Below, piece by piece: positions 49,942-58,816 of a DNA stretch of 64,000 bases. The translations under genes and the position numbers were made by a program. How positions within the stretch are numbered: position 1 is the first letter of the stretch; each line of letters starts with the position of its first letter. Source of the DNA: an uncultured Clostridia bacterium (lineage in GTDB: Bacteria; Bacillota; Clostridia; Oscillospirales; Acutalibacteraceae); the NCBI GenBank assembly GCA_946183365.1, contig CAMHAH010000003.1:62001-126000 (forward strand), read 5' to 3'. The notes below the pieces were generated by a model, which saw only the letters and a program-made list of their open reading frames with translations, was not told where the DNA came from and made no database searches.

Positions 49942-50289
49942 ATGGATAGAAAATCAGCCAGAGCCGAGATCAGAGGGCGGCTTACTGAATATGTAGAGAG
50001 CATAACCGAGAAAAGCAAGGGAGCCGGACGGCGGCAATATATCTGTCCTTTATGTGGCAGCGGAACCGGCACGAAGCACACGGGAGCATTTACGATCGAC
50101 CGCGACGGTATACGCTGGAAGTGCCACGCCTGCGGCAAAAGCGGCGATATATTCGACCTTGTAGGAGAGCTGGAGCATACAGCAGACTACAACAGGCAGC
50201 TTGCAAGCGCAGCCGCTACATTGAGGGTAACAATAGACAGCGACGGAGCTGCACAGGGCTTTAGAACGGACAACATCAGGGATTGTTAA
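49942..50289 (+). CDS. CHC2 zinc-finger (primase N-terminal) protein
   Basis: This 115-aa protein has the primase-type zinc finger CPLCGSG..HTGAFTID..WKCHACGKSGD (about residues 35-71), followed by IFDLVGELEHTADYNRQLAS. This is the N-terminal DnaG fold that binds DNA, without the TOPRIM catalytic domain. AGAGAGG lies about 9 bases upstream of ATG. It stops 150 bp from the right attachment repeat. It could help the P4-type protein recognise start sites, or be a shortened primase. It is the last gene before the element end. Confidence 0.85.
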   Translation: MDRKSARAEIRGRLTEYVESITEKSKGAGRRQYICPLCGSGTGTKHTGAFTIDRDGIRWKCHACGKSGDIFDLVGELEHTADYNRQLASAAATLRVTIDSDGAAQGFRTDNIRDC

Positions 50290-50347
50290 GCAATATAGCA
50301 CCGTTATCAAAAGAGTAATTTCCTGTAAAATGCAGAAAAACAGCGCA

Positions 50348-50368
50348 ATAAACATCAAATAAACATCA
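50348..50368 (+). repeat. Two ATAAACATCA repeats (right arm-type integrase sites)
   Basis: Perfect copies at 50348-50357 and 50359-50368, same orientation as the three at the left end, 66 bp before the right attachment repeat. Confidence 0.8.
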
Positions 50369-50390
50369 TCCCGTGGATTTCAGAAATAAA

Positions 50391-50433
50391 GAAAGACCGC
50401 CTGACTTGCTACCATTAGCTTAGTCAAGCGGTT

Positions 50434-50436
<3 letters not shown>
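50391..50436 (-). terminator. Element-supplied terminator for tRNA-fMet
   Basis: A stem of ACCGC-CTGACT against AGTCAAGCGGT (about 50396-50406 with 50422-50432) is placed directly after the tRNA 3' end on the minus strand, followed by CTTTCTTT. It replaces the host terminator moved to 39016. Confidence 0.75.
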
Positions 50437-50516
<80 letters not shown>

Positions 50517-50639
50517 ATATATGCCTTTCAGCCTCTATATGTTAACACTTGTCAGAAGATTTGTCAAGGGCGAAAAGTGTCGGCAAAGAAAACCTAATAA
50601 GTTTTTGTATAAAATGTTCAAAAACTTATTAATATCTGA

Positions 50640-50667
50640 TTGACAATATGGCGTTTTATGATAGAAT
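50640..50667 (+). promoter_or_regulatory. Promoter of the molybdenum-hydroxylase cluster
   Basis: TTGACA (50640-50645), 16-bp spacer, TAGAAT (50662-50667), 52 bp before the MocA-like ATG. Confidence 0.72.
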
Positions 50668-50719
50668 AAAATTAAGATAAAATAGGATTGGTATATCCAT
50701 ATAGATCAGGGAGGCGGCT

Positions 50720-51337
50720 ATGGCTGAGAATATGCTTTTTGGGGCTGTGATCCCCGCCGCGGGGCTCAGCTCCCGCATGGGCCGCTTCAAGCCGCTTTTG
50801 CCGTTCGGCGACAGCACGGTGATAGAGACCTCGGTCGGGACCGCTCTAAGCTGTGTCGATAAAGCCGCGGTGATACTCGGCAAGCGCTCAGAAGAGCTGT
50901 CAAAGCTTTTGAGCTCTCGCTTTTCAGATAAGCTAATCATCGCTGAGAACCGTGACTATGAGACCACCGATATGCTCGCCTCGGTGAAGATAGGGCTTTG
51001 CAGTATCGGAGCTTGCGACGCGTGCTTCATCCTGCCCGCGGATATGCCGGGCGTAGCGTCAGAAGTTTATACGGCTCTGGCAAACGCATTTGATAAAGAC
51101 GACGAGGTACTGATACCCGTTATCGGCGACAGAAAGGGTCACCCCGTTCTGATATCCTCAGCGCTGATACCGCACGTAGTCGCCTATTCGGGCGATATGG
51201 GTCTCAAGGGCTTTTTCAAAGAATGTAAGGTAAGATATATACCCGTTGACGATAAGGGTATCATCATTGATCTGGATACACCCGAGGACTACAAAAATAT
51301 CCGGAATGTCGACGCTCGGCTGACCGGCAAAGCATAA
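50720..51337 (+). CDS. MocA-like molybdenum cofactor nucleotidyltransferase
   Basis: This 205-aa protein has the MobA/MocA nucleotidyltransferase pattern: AVIPAAGLSSRMGRFKPLLP at residues 8-27, RDYETTDMLASVKIG, CFILPADMPGVASEV (metal DMP) and DRKGHPVLIS. It adds CMP or GMP to molybdopterin to give the dinucleotide cofactor used by xanthine-dehydrogenase-type enzymes. A GGGAGG site precedes ATG. It is the first gene of the cluster, immediately followed by hydroxylase genes, which fits the MocA (YgfJ-type) cytidylyltransferase role. Confidence 0.9.
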   Translation: MAENMLFGAVIPAAGLSSRMGRFKPLLPFGDSTVIETSVGTALSCVDKAAVILGKRSEELSKLLSSRFSDKLIIAENRDYETTDMLASVKIGLCSIGACDACFILPADMPGVASEVYTALANAFDKDDEVLIPVIGDRKGHPVLISSALIPHVVAYSGDMGLKGFFKECKVRYIPVDDKGIIIDLDTPEDYKNIRNVDARLTGKA

Positions 51338-51369
51338 ATGATACACTACACTGAAGGGTTGTTGATATT

Positions 51370-53514
51370 ATGAGAGAAATATGCAGATCCATCAAAAAGA
51401 AAGACCATGACCCGAAGATAGAGGGGCGCTCAAGGTATCTTGCCGATTATAATCTGACCGACAGCGGCAGAGAGATACTGTGCGGCAAGCTCCTGCGCTC
51501 TCAATATGCGAGAGCACGCGTAAAGGGCGTTGAGCTGCCCGATATGCCCGATGGCTATATCTATGTTGACGCGTCGGATATCCCGGGCGACAACAACGTA
51601 AACATCGTGCTGGATGACACCCCTGTTTTTGCGCGTGAGACCGTAGAGTATATCGGCGAGCCCATAGGTATGATAGTCGGTCCCGACGAAAAAGAGGTAA
51701 GCCGACTGATCTCTGAGACCAAGGTCGATTATGAGGCGCTCGAGCCCATGACCGACCTGCGTAAGGCTGACAAAGCCTTTTTCAACTATGAGTTCGGTCA
51801 CGGAGATGTCGAGAAGGCTTTCGCCGAGGCTGACAGAGTTTTTGAAGAGGAATTCACAACGGGCTATCAGGAGCAGGCGTACCTTGAGGTACAGGGTATG
51901 ATGGCTGAGCCCGAGGATGACGGAAAAATGTATGTTCACGGCTCTTTGCAGTGCCCTTACTATGTTCACGGAGCCTTGGCGAGAGCAATGGGCACGGGTC
52001 CCGACGGCGTACACATCTATCAGGATGTAACGGGCGGAGGTTTCGGAGGTAAAGAGGATTATCCCTCTATACTCGGCTGTCAGGTAGCCGTAGCCGCTAA
52101 GAAAGCAAACGCCCCGGTGCGCTGTTATTTTGACCGCAGAGAGGATATGGAGTTCACCCCGAAGCGCCACCCCTCGCTGTGCAGATACAAGATGGCTGTA
52201 AAGGACGGCAGGGTGACCGCCGTAGACTGCGACGTAATCTTTGACGCCGGCGCTTATTCAACGCTGTCGGCGGTCGTATTACAGCGCGGCATCATAGCGG
52301 CTCCCGGTATCTATGATATCCCCAACGTCCATGTCACCGGAAGAGCGTTAAAGACCAATACCGTTCCCTGCGGCGCGTACCGCGGCTTCGGCGCTCCTCA
52401 GACCTTCTTCGCTGTCGAGATGATGATGAGCCATATCGCTCAGGCGCTCGGCGAGGATATACTCGAGTTCAAAGCTAAGCACTATGTAAAACAGGGTGAC
52501 AAGACCTCAACCAACGGTCTGTACCACTTCCCTGTTCCGATACCCGCCATGGTTGACGAGGTCGACGAGCTATCTGACCTAAGGCGCAAGCATAAGGAAT
52601 ACTCAAAGCCTCAGTCGGGCAGATACCGCAGGGGCATAGGTCTCTCGACCTACTTCCACGGAGCGGGCTTCACAGGCTCGGGCGAGAGAGATATCATCAA
52701 GGCTGTCGCGAAGCTGCATAAATATCCCGACGGCACCGTTGAGGTGCTGGCGTCCAACAGCGATATCGGTCAGGGCGTTCGCACCACCTTCCCCAAGATA
52801 GTAGCTCATGAGCTGAATATACCGCTCGAGAAGGTATATTATGACCACCCCGACACCGCCAGAGTGCCCGACTCGGGCCCGACGGTAGCCTCGCGCTCAC
52901 TGATGACCGTCGGCGAGCTGCTGCGCAGAGCGGCTATAAAGCTGCGCAATATATGGGTCGAGGGTGAGGAGCAGGAGGTCGAGGAACACTACAAAGAACC
53001 CGACTTCATGATACCGTTCTATCTCGACCGCTTTGAGGGCGACGCGTACCCGACCTATGCTTGGGGCGTGAACGCCATCGAGGTAGAGGTCGATACCTAC
53101 ACGGGAGTTACAAATATCCTCGGAGCTTACGCGAGCTTTGATGTAGGCACACCCGTAGACTATAACATCGTCATGGGTCAGATGGAGGGCGGCTTTTTGC
53201 AGGGCATAGGCTACGCCTCTATCGAGAAGATGGACTATGACAAGAACGGCAAGATTTGGAACCGCAGCTTTACCGATTATCTGATACCCACAGCGGTAGA
53301 CGTACCCGAGCTGAAGGTCACTCTGCACGTTGAAGAATACCCCGACGGCCCCTACGGAGCTAAGGGAGCGGGCGAGCTGCCGCTCGTCGGCGCGGCTCCG
53401 GCGTTCGTCGCGGCTGTAGAGCAGGCTCTCGGCGGAGCTGAAAAGCACCCGCTGCACAGCGCTCCGTTCAATGCCGAGGACGTTATCAGCGAGCTGAATA
53501 AGGAGGTAAAGTGA
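51370..53514 (+). CDS. Molybdenum hydroxylase, molybdopterin-binding subunit (XdhA/CoxL type)
   Basis: This 714-aa subunit begins with an Ald_Xan_dh_C-type domain (EGRSRYLADYNLTDSGREIL) and has the cofactor loops GGGFGGKEDYPS (about residue 220), GAYRGFGAPQ and SDIGQGVRTTFPKIVAHELN. The C-terminal GAKGAGELPLVGA holds the catalytic Glu. Family length is usually 730-780, so it is slightly short but complete. It partners the following Fe-S and FAD subunits. Substrate is probably a purine (xanthine) or an N-heterocycle; the sequence alone does not decide. Confidence 0.92.
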   Translation: MREICRSIKKKDHDPKIEGRSRYLADYNLTDSGREILCGKLLRSQYARARVKGVELPDMPDGYIYVDASDIPGDNNVNIVLDDTPVFARETVEYIGEPIGMIVGPDEKEVSRLISETKVDYEALEPMTDLRKADKAFFNYEFGHGDVEKAFAEADRVFEEEFTTGYQEQAYLEVQGMMAEPEDDGKMYVHGSLQCPYYVHGALARAMGTGPDGVHIYQDVTGGGFGGKEDYPSILGCQVAVAAKKANAPVRCYFDRREDMEFTPKRHPSLCRYKMAVKDGRVTAVDCDVIFDAGAYSTLSAVVLQRGIIAAPGIYDIPNVHVTGRALKTNTVPCGAYRGFGAPQTFFAVEMMMSHIAQALGEDILEFKAKHYVKQGDKTSTNGLYHFPVPIPAMVDEVDELSDLRRKHKEYSKPQSGRYRRGIGLSTYFHGAGFTGSGERDIIKAVAKLHKYPDGTVEVLASNSDIGQGVRTTFPKIVAHELNIPLEKVYYDHPDTARVPDSGPTVASRSLMTVGELLRRAAIKLRNIWVEGEEQEVEEHYKEPDFMIPFYLDRFEGDAYPTYAWGVNAIEVEVDTYTGVTNILGAYASFDVGTPVDYNIVMGQMEGGFLQGIGYASIEKMDYDKNGKIWNRSFTDYLIPTAVDVPELKVTLHVEEYPDGPYGAKGAGELPLVGAAPAFVAAVEQALGGAEKHPLHSAPFNAEDVISELNKEVK

Positions 53515-53987
53515 TGGACGGAATTAAATTCGTATTGAATTCAAAAGAAGTTTGTTACACAGGCTCAGCCGCCGACAGGCTGCTTGACGTCCTGCGTGAT
53601 ACATATGATATGAAAAGCGTTAAATGCGGCTGTAAAGAGGGCGAGTGCGGAGCCTGCGCGGTACTGCTCGACGGAGTGCTGGTCAACTCCTGCTGTGTGG
53701 CAGCGGGAGCCGTCGAGGGCAGCGAGATCACTACGGTCGAGGGCTTTCGCGAGACAGAACAGTTCAAGGTGCTGTCAAATGCCTTCGCCGGGCTCAGCGC
53801 CGTACAGTGCGGCTTCTGTATCCCCGGCATGGTGATGGCGGCTCAGGCATTGTTGAGCGCTAACCCCCACCCCACCGATGACGAGATACGCGAGGGGCTC
53901 AGCGGTAATCTCTGCCGCTGCACGGGCTACAACGCCATTGTAAACGCTGTCAAAAACGCCGCAAAGGAGGGCGAGGGTCTATGGTAA
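53514..53987 (+). CDS. Molybdenum hydroxylase, 2Fe-2S subunit
   Basis: This 157-aa protein shows both cluster motifs: CGCKEGECGACAVLLDG (plant-type 2Fe-2S, about residues 39-55) and CGFCIPGM...GNLCRCTGYN (second cluster). It passes electrons from the Mo centre to FAD. ATG at 53514 overlaps the previous stop (TGATG) and follows AAGGAGG by 7 bases; an adjacent GTG at 53511 is a less likely start. Its stop overlaps the FAD gene. Confidence 0.95.
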   Translation: MDGIKFVLNSKEVCYTGSAADRLLDVLRDTYDMKSVKCGCKEGECGACAVLLDGVLVNSCCVAAGAVEGSEITTVEGFRETEQFKVLSNAFAGLSAVQCGFCIPGMVMAAQALLSANPHPTDDEIREGLSGNLCRCTGYNAIVNAVKNAAKEGEGLW

Positions 53988-54796
53988 ACGGATATTCTCC
54001 CAAATCATTACAGCAGGCGCTCCTGATACGCTCAAAGGAAGCGGTCATCCCCTACGCCGGCGGTACCGACCTTATGGTACAGAACAAGAAAGGCGCTGTC
54101 TATCTCTTTCTCAATAAGATAGATGAGCTCAGACAAATAACCGACGACGGTGAATACATCCGTATAGGCGCCGCCGTGACCTTTACCGAGGGGCTTAAAA
54201 GCGATCTGATACCTCAGATCATGAAAGAGGCTGTCAGCCGTATAGCCGCTCCCGCTATCCGCAACGCGGGCACCTTCGGCGGCAACCTCGGCAATGCTTC
54301 CGACAAAGCCGACTCTGTGCTCATAGAGGTCGCTATGGGAGCTAAGGTCAGGCTTCTCTCAGTTGGCAGAGAGAGGATAATGCCCGTAGAAGAATTCTTT
54401 ATAAAGCGGGGCAATACTGCTCTCGCCGACGACGAGATAATCGCGGAGATACTCCTGCCAAAGGATAAATGCTCAGCGCCCTTCTACTATAAGAAAGTAG
54501 GCGGCAGGAACGCTCTGGCTATCTCGAGAGTTGCCCTCGCGGGCGTATACGAGATAAAGGACGGAGTTATCGCTTCGTTCTCAGCCGCGGCGATCGCGGG
54601 CGGCGGTGTGTTCCAGCGCTATCCCGAGATAGAGGCGGGCTTCATCGGCAAGACCGCGGACGAGATAAAAGCAAATAAATCAGAGTACCTTAAAGCGTAC
54701 TCTGAAAAGCTGACCTTCGCCCGCGGCAGAGTATCCGCCGAATACAGAAAAACGGTCATAATGAACCTTATCGGCGATTATATAGACACATTGTAA
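53981..54796 (+). CDS. Molybdenum hydroxylase, FAD-binding subunit
   Basis: This 271-aa protein of the CoxM/CutM type has VIPYAGGTDLMVQNKKGAVY (FAD loop, residues 20-40), VSRIAAPAIRNAGTFGGNLG (residues about 84-103) with the AGTFGGN motif, and a C-terminal CO_deh_flav_C-like part. It completes the Mo/Fe-S/FAD enzyme. It overlaps the 2Fe-2S gene by 7 bp (CTATGGTAA). Confidence 0.93.
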   Translation: MVNGYSPKSLQQALLIRSKEAVIPYAGGTDLMVQNKKGAVYLFLNKIDELRQITDDGEYIRIGAAVTFTEGLKSDLIPQIMKEAVSRIAAPAIRNAGTFGGNLGNASDKADSVLIEVAMGAKVRLLSVGRERIMPVEEFFIKRGNTALADDEIIAEILLPKDKCSAPFYYKKVGGRNALAISRVALAGVYEIKDGVIASFSAAAIAGGGVFQRYPEIEAGFIGKTADEIKANKSEYLKAYSEKLTFARGRVSAEYRKTVIMNLIGDYIDTL

Positions 54797-54912
54797 AGTT
54801 AAGGACAGGGATGAGCGAATACCTTTCTGTCAGGTCGCCGTTGTCCCTGTTCACACATAAGATGAAGAGAAGCGCGTTTGTTTCCGTTCATCCCGAACAG
54901 GAGAGATCACCT

Positions 54913-57474
54913 ATGTATACAGTTAATATTAACGGCAGAGATTATGAAGCCGCCCACGATAAAAAGCTGCTCAGATTTCTCAGAGACGACTTACATCTTA
55001 CCGCCGCCAAGGACGGCTGCTCAGAGGGCGTATGCGGCACCTGTACCGTACTTGTAGACGGCAAAAAGACCAAGGCTTGCGTGGTATCTCTCTCAAAGCT
55101 TGCGGGCAAGAAGGTGCTGACCGTCGAGGGCATAGACCCCGAAGAGATGGCCGTCTATGAGCATTGCTTCGCTCAGGCGGGAGCTGTACAATGCGGCTTC
55201 TGCATACCGGGAATGATAATCTCGGCAAAGTCCCTGCTTGACGTCAACCTCTCACCCACCCGCGAGGAAGTCAAAAAGGCGATAAAGGGCAACCTGTGCC
55301 GCTGCACGGGCTATGCTAAGATCGAGGACGCTATCCTGCTCGCGGCGGATTTCTTCCGCGAGAAGCGGGCTATCCCCGAGCCGCCCAAGGCCCTGCATAT
55401 GGACGAGATCGCGAGCCGTATCGACGCTGCGGAAAAGGTAAACGGCACCGGACTTTTTGCCGACGACCTGTATTTTGACGGAATGATATACGCAAAGGGT
55501 CTTTACTCAAAGTACCCCCGCGCGAGAATAAACAAGATAGACGTGAGCAGGGCTGTAGAACACCCCGACTGCGTCGAGATACTCTTGAAAGACGACGTAC
55601 CCTGCAACAAGATAGGTCACATCAAGCAGGACTGGGACGTTATGCTCGGCGAGGGCGATATCACCAAATATGTCGGCAACGTTTTAGCCGTAGTCGCCTC
55701 GACCAAGCAGGAGAGCTTAGAAGAGATCTGCTCTTTGATAGAGGTCGATTACACCGAGCTTGAGCCCCTTACTTCACCCTATGAGGCGCTCAGAGGCGAC
55801 GCTCCGCTGATACACGAGGACGGCAACATCATGAGCCGCGCCAACCTTGTGCGCGGAAACGCCGACGAAGCGATACGCAACTCAAAATATGTCGTCACCC
55901 GCAAGTACAAGACCTCTTGGCAGGAGCACGGCTTCATGGAGCCCGAGTGCTGTGTCGCTCTGCCCGAGGGCGACGACGGTCTGCTGATATACACCTCAAG
56001 CCAGAGCATATATGACGTTCAGCGCGAGTGCTCAAAGGCTCTGGGGCTTGCCGCTGAGAAGGTACACGTCCGCGCGGCTCTGGTCGGCGGAGGCTTCGGC
56101 GGAAAAGAGGATATGAGCGTCCAGCCCTATGCCGCTTTGATGGCTTGGTACACCAAGCGCCCCGTAAAGGTCAAGTACAGCCGTCAGGAGTCGCTCAACT
56201 ATCATGTAAAGCGCCACCCGATGGAGATGGAATTCACCACAGCCTGTGACGAAAACGGCATACTCACCGCGATGAAGGGCGTTATCATAGCCGACACGGG
56301 CGCCTATGCCTCGCTCGGCGGTCCGGTTCTCCACCGCGCCTGCACCCATGCGGCGGGGCCGTATAACTATCAGAACATCGACATCTTCGGAATGTCGGTA
56401 TATACAAACAACGTGCCCTCGGGCGCGTATCGCGGGTTCGGCGTAACTCAAAGCTGTTTTGCTACCGAGAGCAACATCAATCTGCTTGCCGAGATGGTCG
56501 GCATAGACCCGTGGGAGATACGCCGACGCAACGCGATAAAGCCCGGCGATATCCTGCCAAACGGCCAGACCGCCGGCCCCGATACCAACATGGAGGCGTG
56601 TCTCGACGCCGTCAAGGATATCTACTACGGCAACAAATATGTCGGCATAGCCTGCGGCTTCAAGAACTCGGGCACGGGCATGGGCAAGAAGGATATCGGC
56701 AGAGTTCTGCTCTCTGTTGAGGGCGGCAAAATACACATCCGCACCTCAGCCGCCTGTATGGGTCAGGGTATCGGTCAGATGGTGCTGACAGAGATCTGTC
56801 ATGTCACGGGCTTAGACCCCGCGCTCTTCATCTTTGAGACCTCAGACACCGTCCGCACCCCCGACGCGGGCACATCGACCGCCTCGCGACAGACCGTCAT
56901 GACAGGCGAAGCCGCCCGCAGAGTAGGCGAAAAGCTAAAAGCCGCTCTCGAGGGCAAGACGATAGACGATCTGGAGGGTCAGGAGTTCTTCGGCGAATAC
57001 AGTGCCAAGACCGACCCGCTCGGAGCTATCAAGGAGAACCCCGTAAGCCATATCTCATATTCATACGGGGTCCAGCTTATCATACTTGATGACGACGGCA
57101 GGATCACTAAGGCGGTCTCTGCCTTTGACGTAGGCACGCCCGTTAATATCCGCTCTGTCGAGGGACAGATCGAGGGCGGAATGGTAATGGGCATCGGGTA
57201 CGGTGTGACCGAAAAATTCGAGTGCAAAGACGGATATCCGATATCAAAATTCGGCAAAATAGGCTTTATGCGAGCTGATGAAGCCCCCGAGCTCGAGGTG
57301 ATCCTCTGCCGCCCGAAGGACGAGGACAAGCTGCCATATTCGCTCGGCGCTAAGGGCTGCGGCGAGCTGTGCATGATACCTACAGCGCCCGCCTGCGCTC
57401 TCGCCTATTACCGCTACGACGGCAAGTTCAGACAGAGCCTGCCCCTATCCGACACCCCATATCGCAAGGACTGA
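54913..57474 (+). CDS. Fused 2Fe-2S/molybdopterin hydroxylase (selenium-dependent xanthine dehydrogenase type)
   Basis: This protein of about 853 aa has at its N-terminus CSEGVCGTCTVLVDG and CGFCIPGMIISAKSLLDV...CRCTGY (two 2Fe-2S clusters), followed by a molybdopterin domain with GGGFGGKEDMSVQP, GAYRGFGVTQS, MGQGIGQMVLTEICH and catalytic GAKGCGEL. The one-chain Fe-S plus Mo order is that of the selenium-dependent xanthine dehydrogenase family. I chose ATG at 54913 (GGAGAG upstream, normal family start). An upstream ATG at 54811 with AAGGA would add 34 unusual residues, so a uORF there is possible. Two hydroxylases in one locus may have different substrates. Confidence 0.9.
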   Translation: MYTVNINGRDYEAAHDKKLLRFLRDDLHLTAAKDGCSEGVCGTCTVLVDGKKTKACVVSLSKLAGKKVLTVEGIDPEEMAVYEHCFAQAGAVQCGFCIPGMIISAKSLLDVNLSPTREEVKKAIKGNLCRCTGYAKIEDAILLAADFFREKRAIPEPPKALHMDEIASRIDAAEKVNGTGLFADDLYFDGMIYAKGLYSKYPRARINKIDVSRAVEHPDCVEILLKDDVPCNKIGHIKQDWDVMLGEGDITKYVGNVLAVVASTKQESLEEICSLIEVDYTELEPLTSPYEALRGDAPLIHEDGNIMSRANLVRGNADEAIRNSKYVVTRKYKTSWQEHGFMEPECCVALPEGDDGLLIYTSSQSIYDVQRECSKALGLAAEKVHVRAALVGGGFGGKEDMSVQPYAALMAWYTKRPVKVKYSRQESLNYHVKRHPMEMEFTTACDENGILTAMKGVIIADTGAYASLGGPVLHRACTHAAGPYNYQNIDIFGMSVYTNNVPSGAYRGFGVTQSCFATESNINLLAEMVGIDPWEIRRRNAIKPGDILPNGQTAGPDTNMEACLDAVKDIYYGNKYVGIACGFKNSGTGMGKKDIGRVLLSVEGGKIHIRTSAACMGQGIGQMVLTEICHVTGLDPALFIFETSDTVRTPDAGTSTASRQTVMTGEAARRVGEKLKAALEGKTIDDLEGQEFFGEYSAKTDPLGAIKENPVSHISYSYGVQLIILDDDGRITKAVSAFDVGTPVNIRSVEGQIEGGMVMGIGYGVTEKFECKDGYPISKFGKIGFMRADEAPELEVILCRPKDEDKLPYSLGAKGCGELCMIPTAPACALAYYRYDGKFRQSLPLSDTPYRKD

Positions 57475-57749
57475 TGAGCAACTTTACTTACCTTCTGAGG
57501 TGCGCCGACGGCTCGCTGTACTGCGGCTGGACGAATGATCTCGATAAGCGCCTCGCCGCCCATAACTCGGGCACAGCCTCAAAGTATACGCGCTCGCGCC
57601 TGCCTGTAAAGCTGGTATACGCAGAGCGGCACGACACAAAGCAAGAGGCGATGAGCCGCGAATACCGCATAAAGCATATGCCCCGCGATAAAAAGTTTGA
57701 ACTGATAAGCTCACATACCAATATAATATCTGATACTAAGTTTCATTAA
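57474..57749 (+). CDS. GIY-YIG endonuclease-like protein (UPF0213 type)
   Basis: This 91-aa protein starts at ATG 57474, overlapping the previous TGA (TGATG), with AAGGA just before. It shows YLLRCADGSLYCGWTNDLDK (GIY-YIG core in variant form YLL...YCG), AHNSGTASKYTRSRLPVKLV and REYRIKHMPRDKK. Small GIY-YIG proteins of this type have an unclear cellular role. Its last codons and stop lie in the inverted repeat of the MITE-like element at 57733, so the C-terminus may have been altered by insertion. Confidence 0.88.
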   Translation: MSNFTYLLRCADGSLYCGWTNDLDKRLAAHNSGTASKYTRSRLPVKLVYAERHDTKQEAMSREYRIKHMPRDKKFELISSHTNIISDTKFH

Positions 57750-57891
57750 AACACTTTAACATTTATTGCGTTAAATTCCGTATTACTTCGTTGTCCTCCT
57801 TGACAGGCGCCAGCCTGCCTGCGTCGTCCGCCTTGTTCTACGAATTTTTCCGTTGATAAATTTGTTAAAGCGTTTAATGGAAACTTAGTAT
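57733..57891. mobile_element. MITE-like element, 159 bp
   Basis: About 35-bp imperfect terminal inverted repeats (ATACTAAGTTT at the left end, with its complement at the right end) flank an internal GC-rich palindrome (57802-57823, core GGCGCC). No ORF. The same GC-rich core recurs in the element at 62357. Terminal TA dinucleotides suggest TA target choice. Confidence 0.75.
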
Positions 57892-57903
57892 AAAGCCATA
57901 ACG

Positions 57904-57934
57904 AAACGCCGACGGGTCCTGCCCGTCGGCGTTT
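57904..57934. terminator. Bidirectional terminator between the Mo cluster and the dockerin gene
   Basis: AAACGCCGACGGG (57904-57916) pairs with CCCGTCGGCGTTT (57922-57934); T-rich in both directions. Confidence 0.9.
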
Positions 57935-57954
57935 GCAATTATCTTTTATGAATA

Positions 57955-58698
57955 TTAATCTATCAATGTCACATATCTCTGCAGCTTAGTCGCGTCTACC
58001 GCGTTTCGTTCGCCGTCGCGGTCAAAGTCGGAATAGTAGGTCAGCGGATTAAAATAGGAATAATCTCCGTCAGGATCTATTAAGTCATCCGCCGGCCATT
58101 CACCGATCCTCGTAGCACAGCGCTGAATCATTGTGCAGTCGATGATGCTAAGCTCATCATCACCGTCTGTATCACCCAGCAGTCTGCCGTTACCGTCTCT
58201 AAACCGCTTAGCATACTTTGTGAATATCCTCGCAAATCCGGGATAATCGGCTTCGTTAAAGATATGAGTATTCGTCACGTCAATAAAGGTATCTTTCTTA
58301 ACATCATATATACCGTAATCAGTGGCAAAAGGCGAGTTTAATTGCGGTTGTTTAAACACCCTGTTCCCGATAATGGTATAGCACAATGCCGGAGCTTCCA
58401 TATTTGTTTGAGCGAGAACCAGAGCCCATTCGATTTCTCCGGATGTATCCTTATGATAGTATAATTCCTTGTAGCTGATCAGCTCGCCGCTCCATGTCGT
58501 AAAGTCATAATCTTTGTATTTATAGAGCTCTTTCATTCTTTCTTTAAACAACACGCCGTCTTTATCAGCCTCAGTTTGAGCAGGTTCTTCAACAGACTGT
58601 GCCTTCGGCAGATCGACAGCACTGTAAGCGTCGGCAGCCATTGTAAACTGAAAAGCCAATAAAACCGCGATCAGGATCATACTGATTATTCTCTTCAT
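57955..58698 (-). CDS. Secreted dockerin-like protein
   Basis: This protein of about 247 aa has a signal peptide (KRIISMILIAVLLAFQFTMA), a middle domain without clear similarity, and a C-terminal type I dockerin with two calcium-binding repeats: GDTDGDDELSIIDCTMIQRC and SDFDRDGERNAVDATKLQRY, each ending in a short helix. Dockerins bind cohesins and attach proteins to cellulosome-type scaffolds. I chose ATG at 58698 (GGAG 8 bases upstream); a GTG at 58707 would sit at the site itself. No glycosidase domain is seen. Confidence 0.88.
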   Translation of the reverse strand: MKRIISMILIAVLLAFQFTMAADAYSAVDLPKAQSVEEPAQTEADKDGVLFKERMKELYKYKDYDFTTWSGELISYKELYYHKDTSGEIEWALVLAQTNMEAPALCYTIIGNRVFKQPQLNSPFATDYGIYDVKKDTFIDVTNTHIFNEADYPGFARIFTKYAKRFRDGNGRLLGDTDGDDELSIIDCTMIQRCATRIGEWPADDLIDPDGDYSYFNPLTYYSDFDRDGERNAVDATKLQRYVTLID

Positions 58699-58816
58699 GA
58701 TAATCACTCCGTATCATAATATTTAAGTAATTATATTCACCAAATATAACGAGAATGAAATCGACAATATGAATACTGCTACAACCGTTTATTCACTTTG
58801 GAGCGATCGGCTCGGA

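Noticed and set aside
53511..53513. GTG at 53511 as the start of the 2Fe-2S subunit
   Set aside because: The following ATG at 53514 has better spacing to AAGGAGG and overlaps the previous stop in the usual TGATG way.
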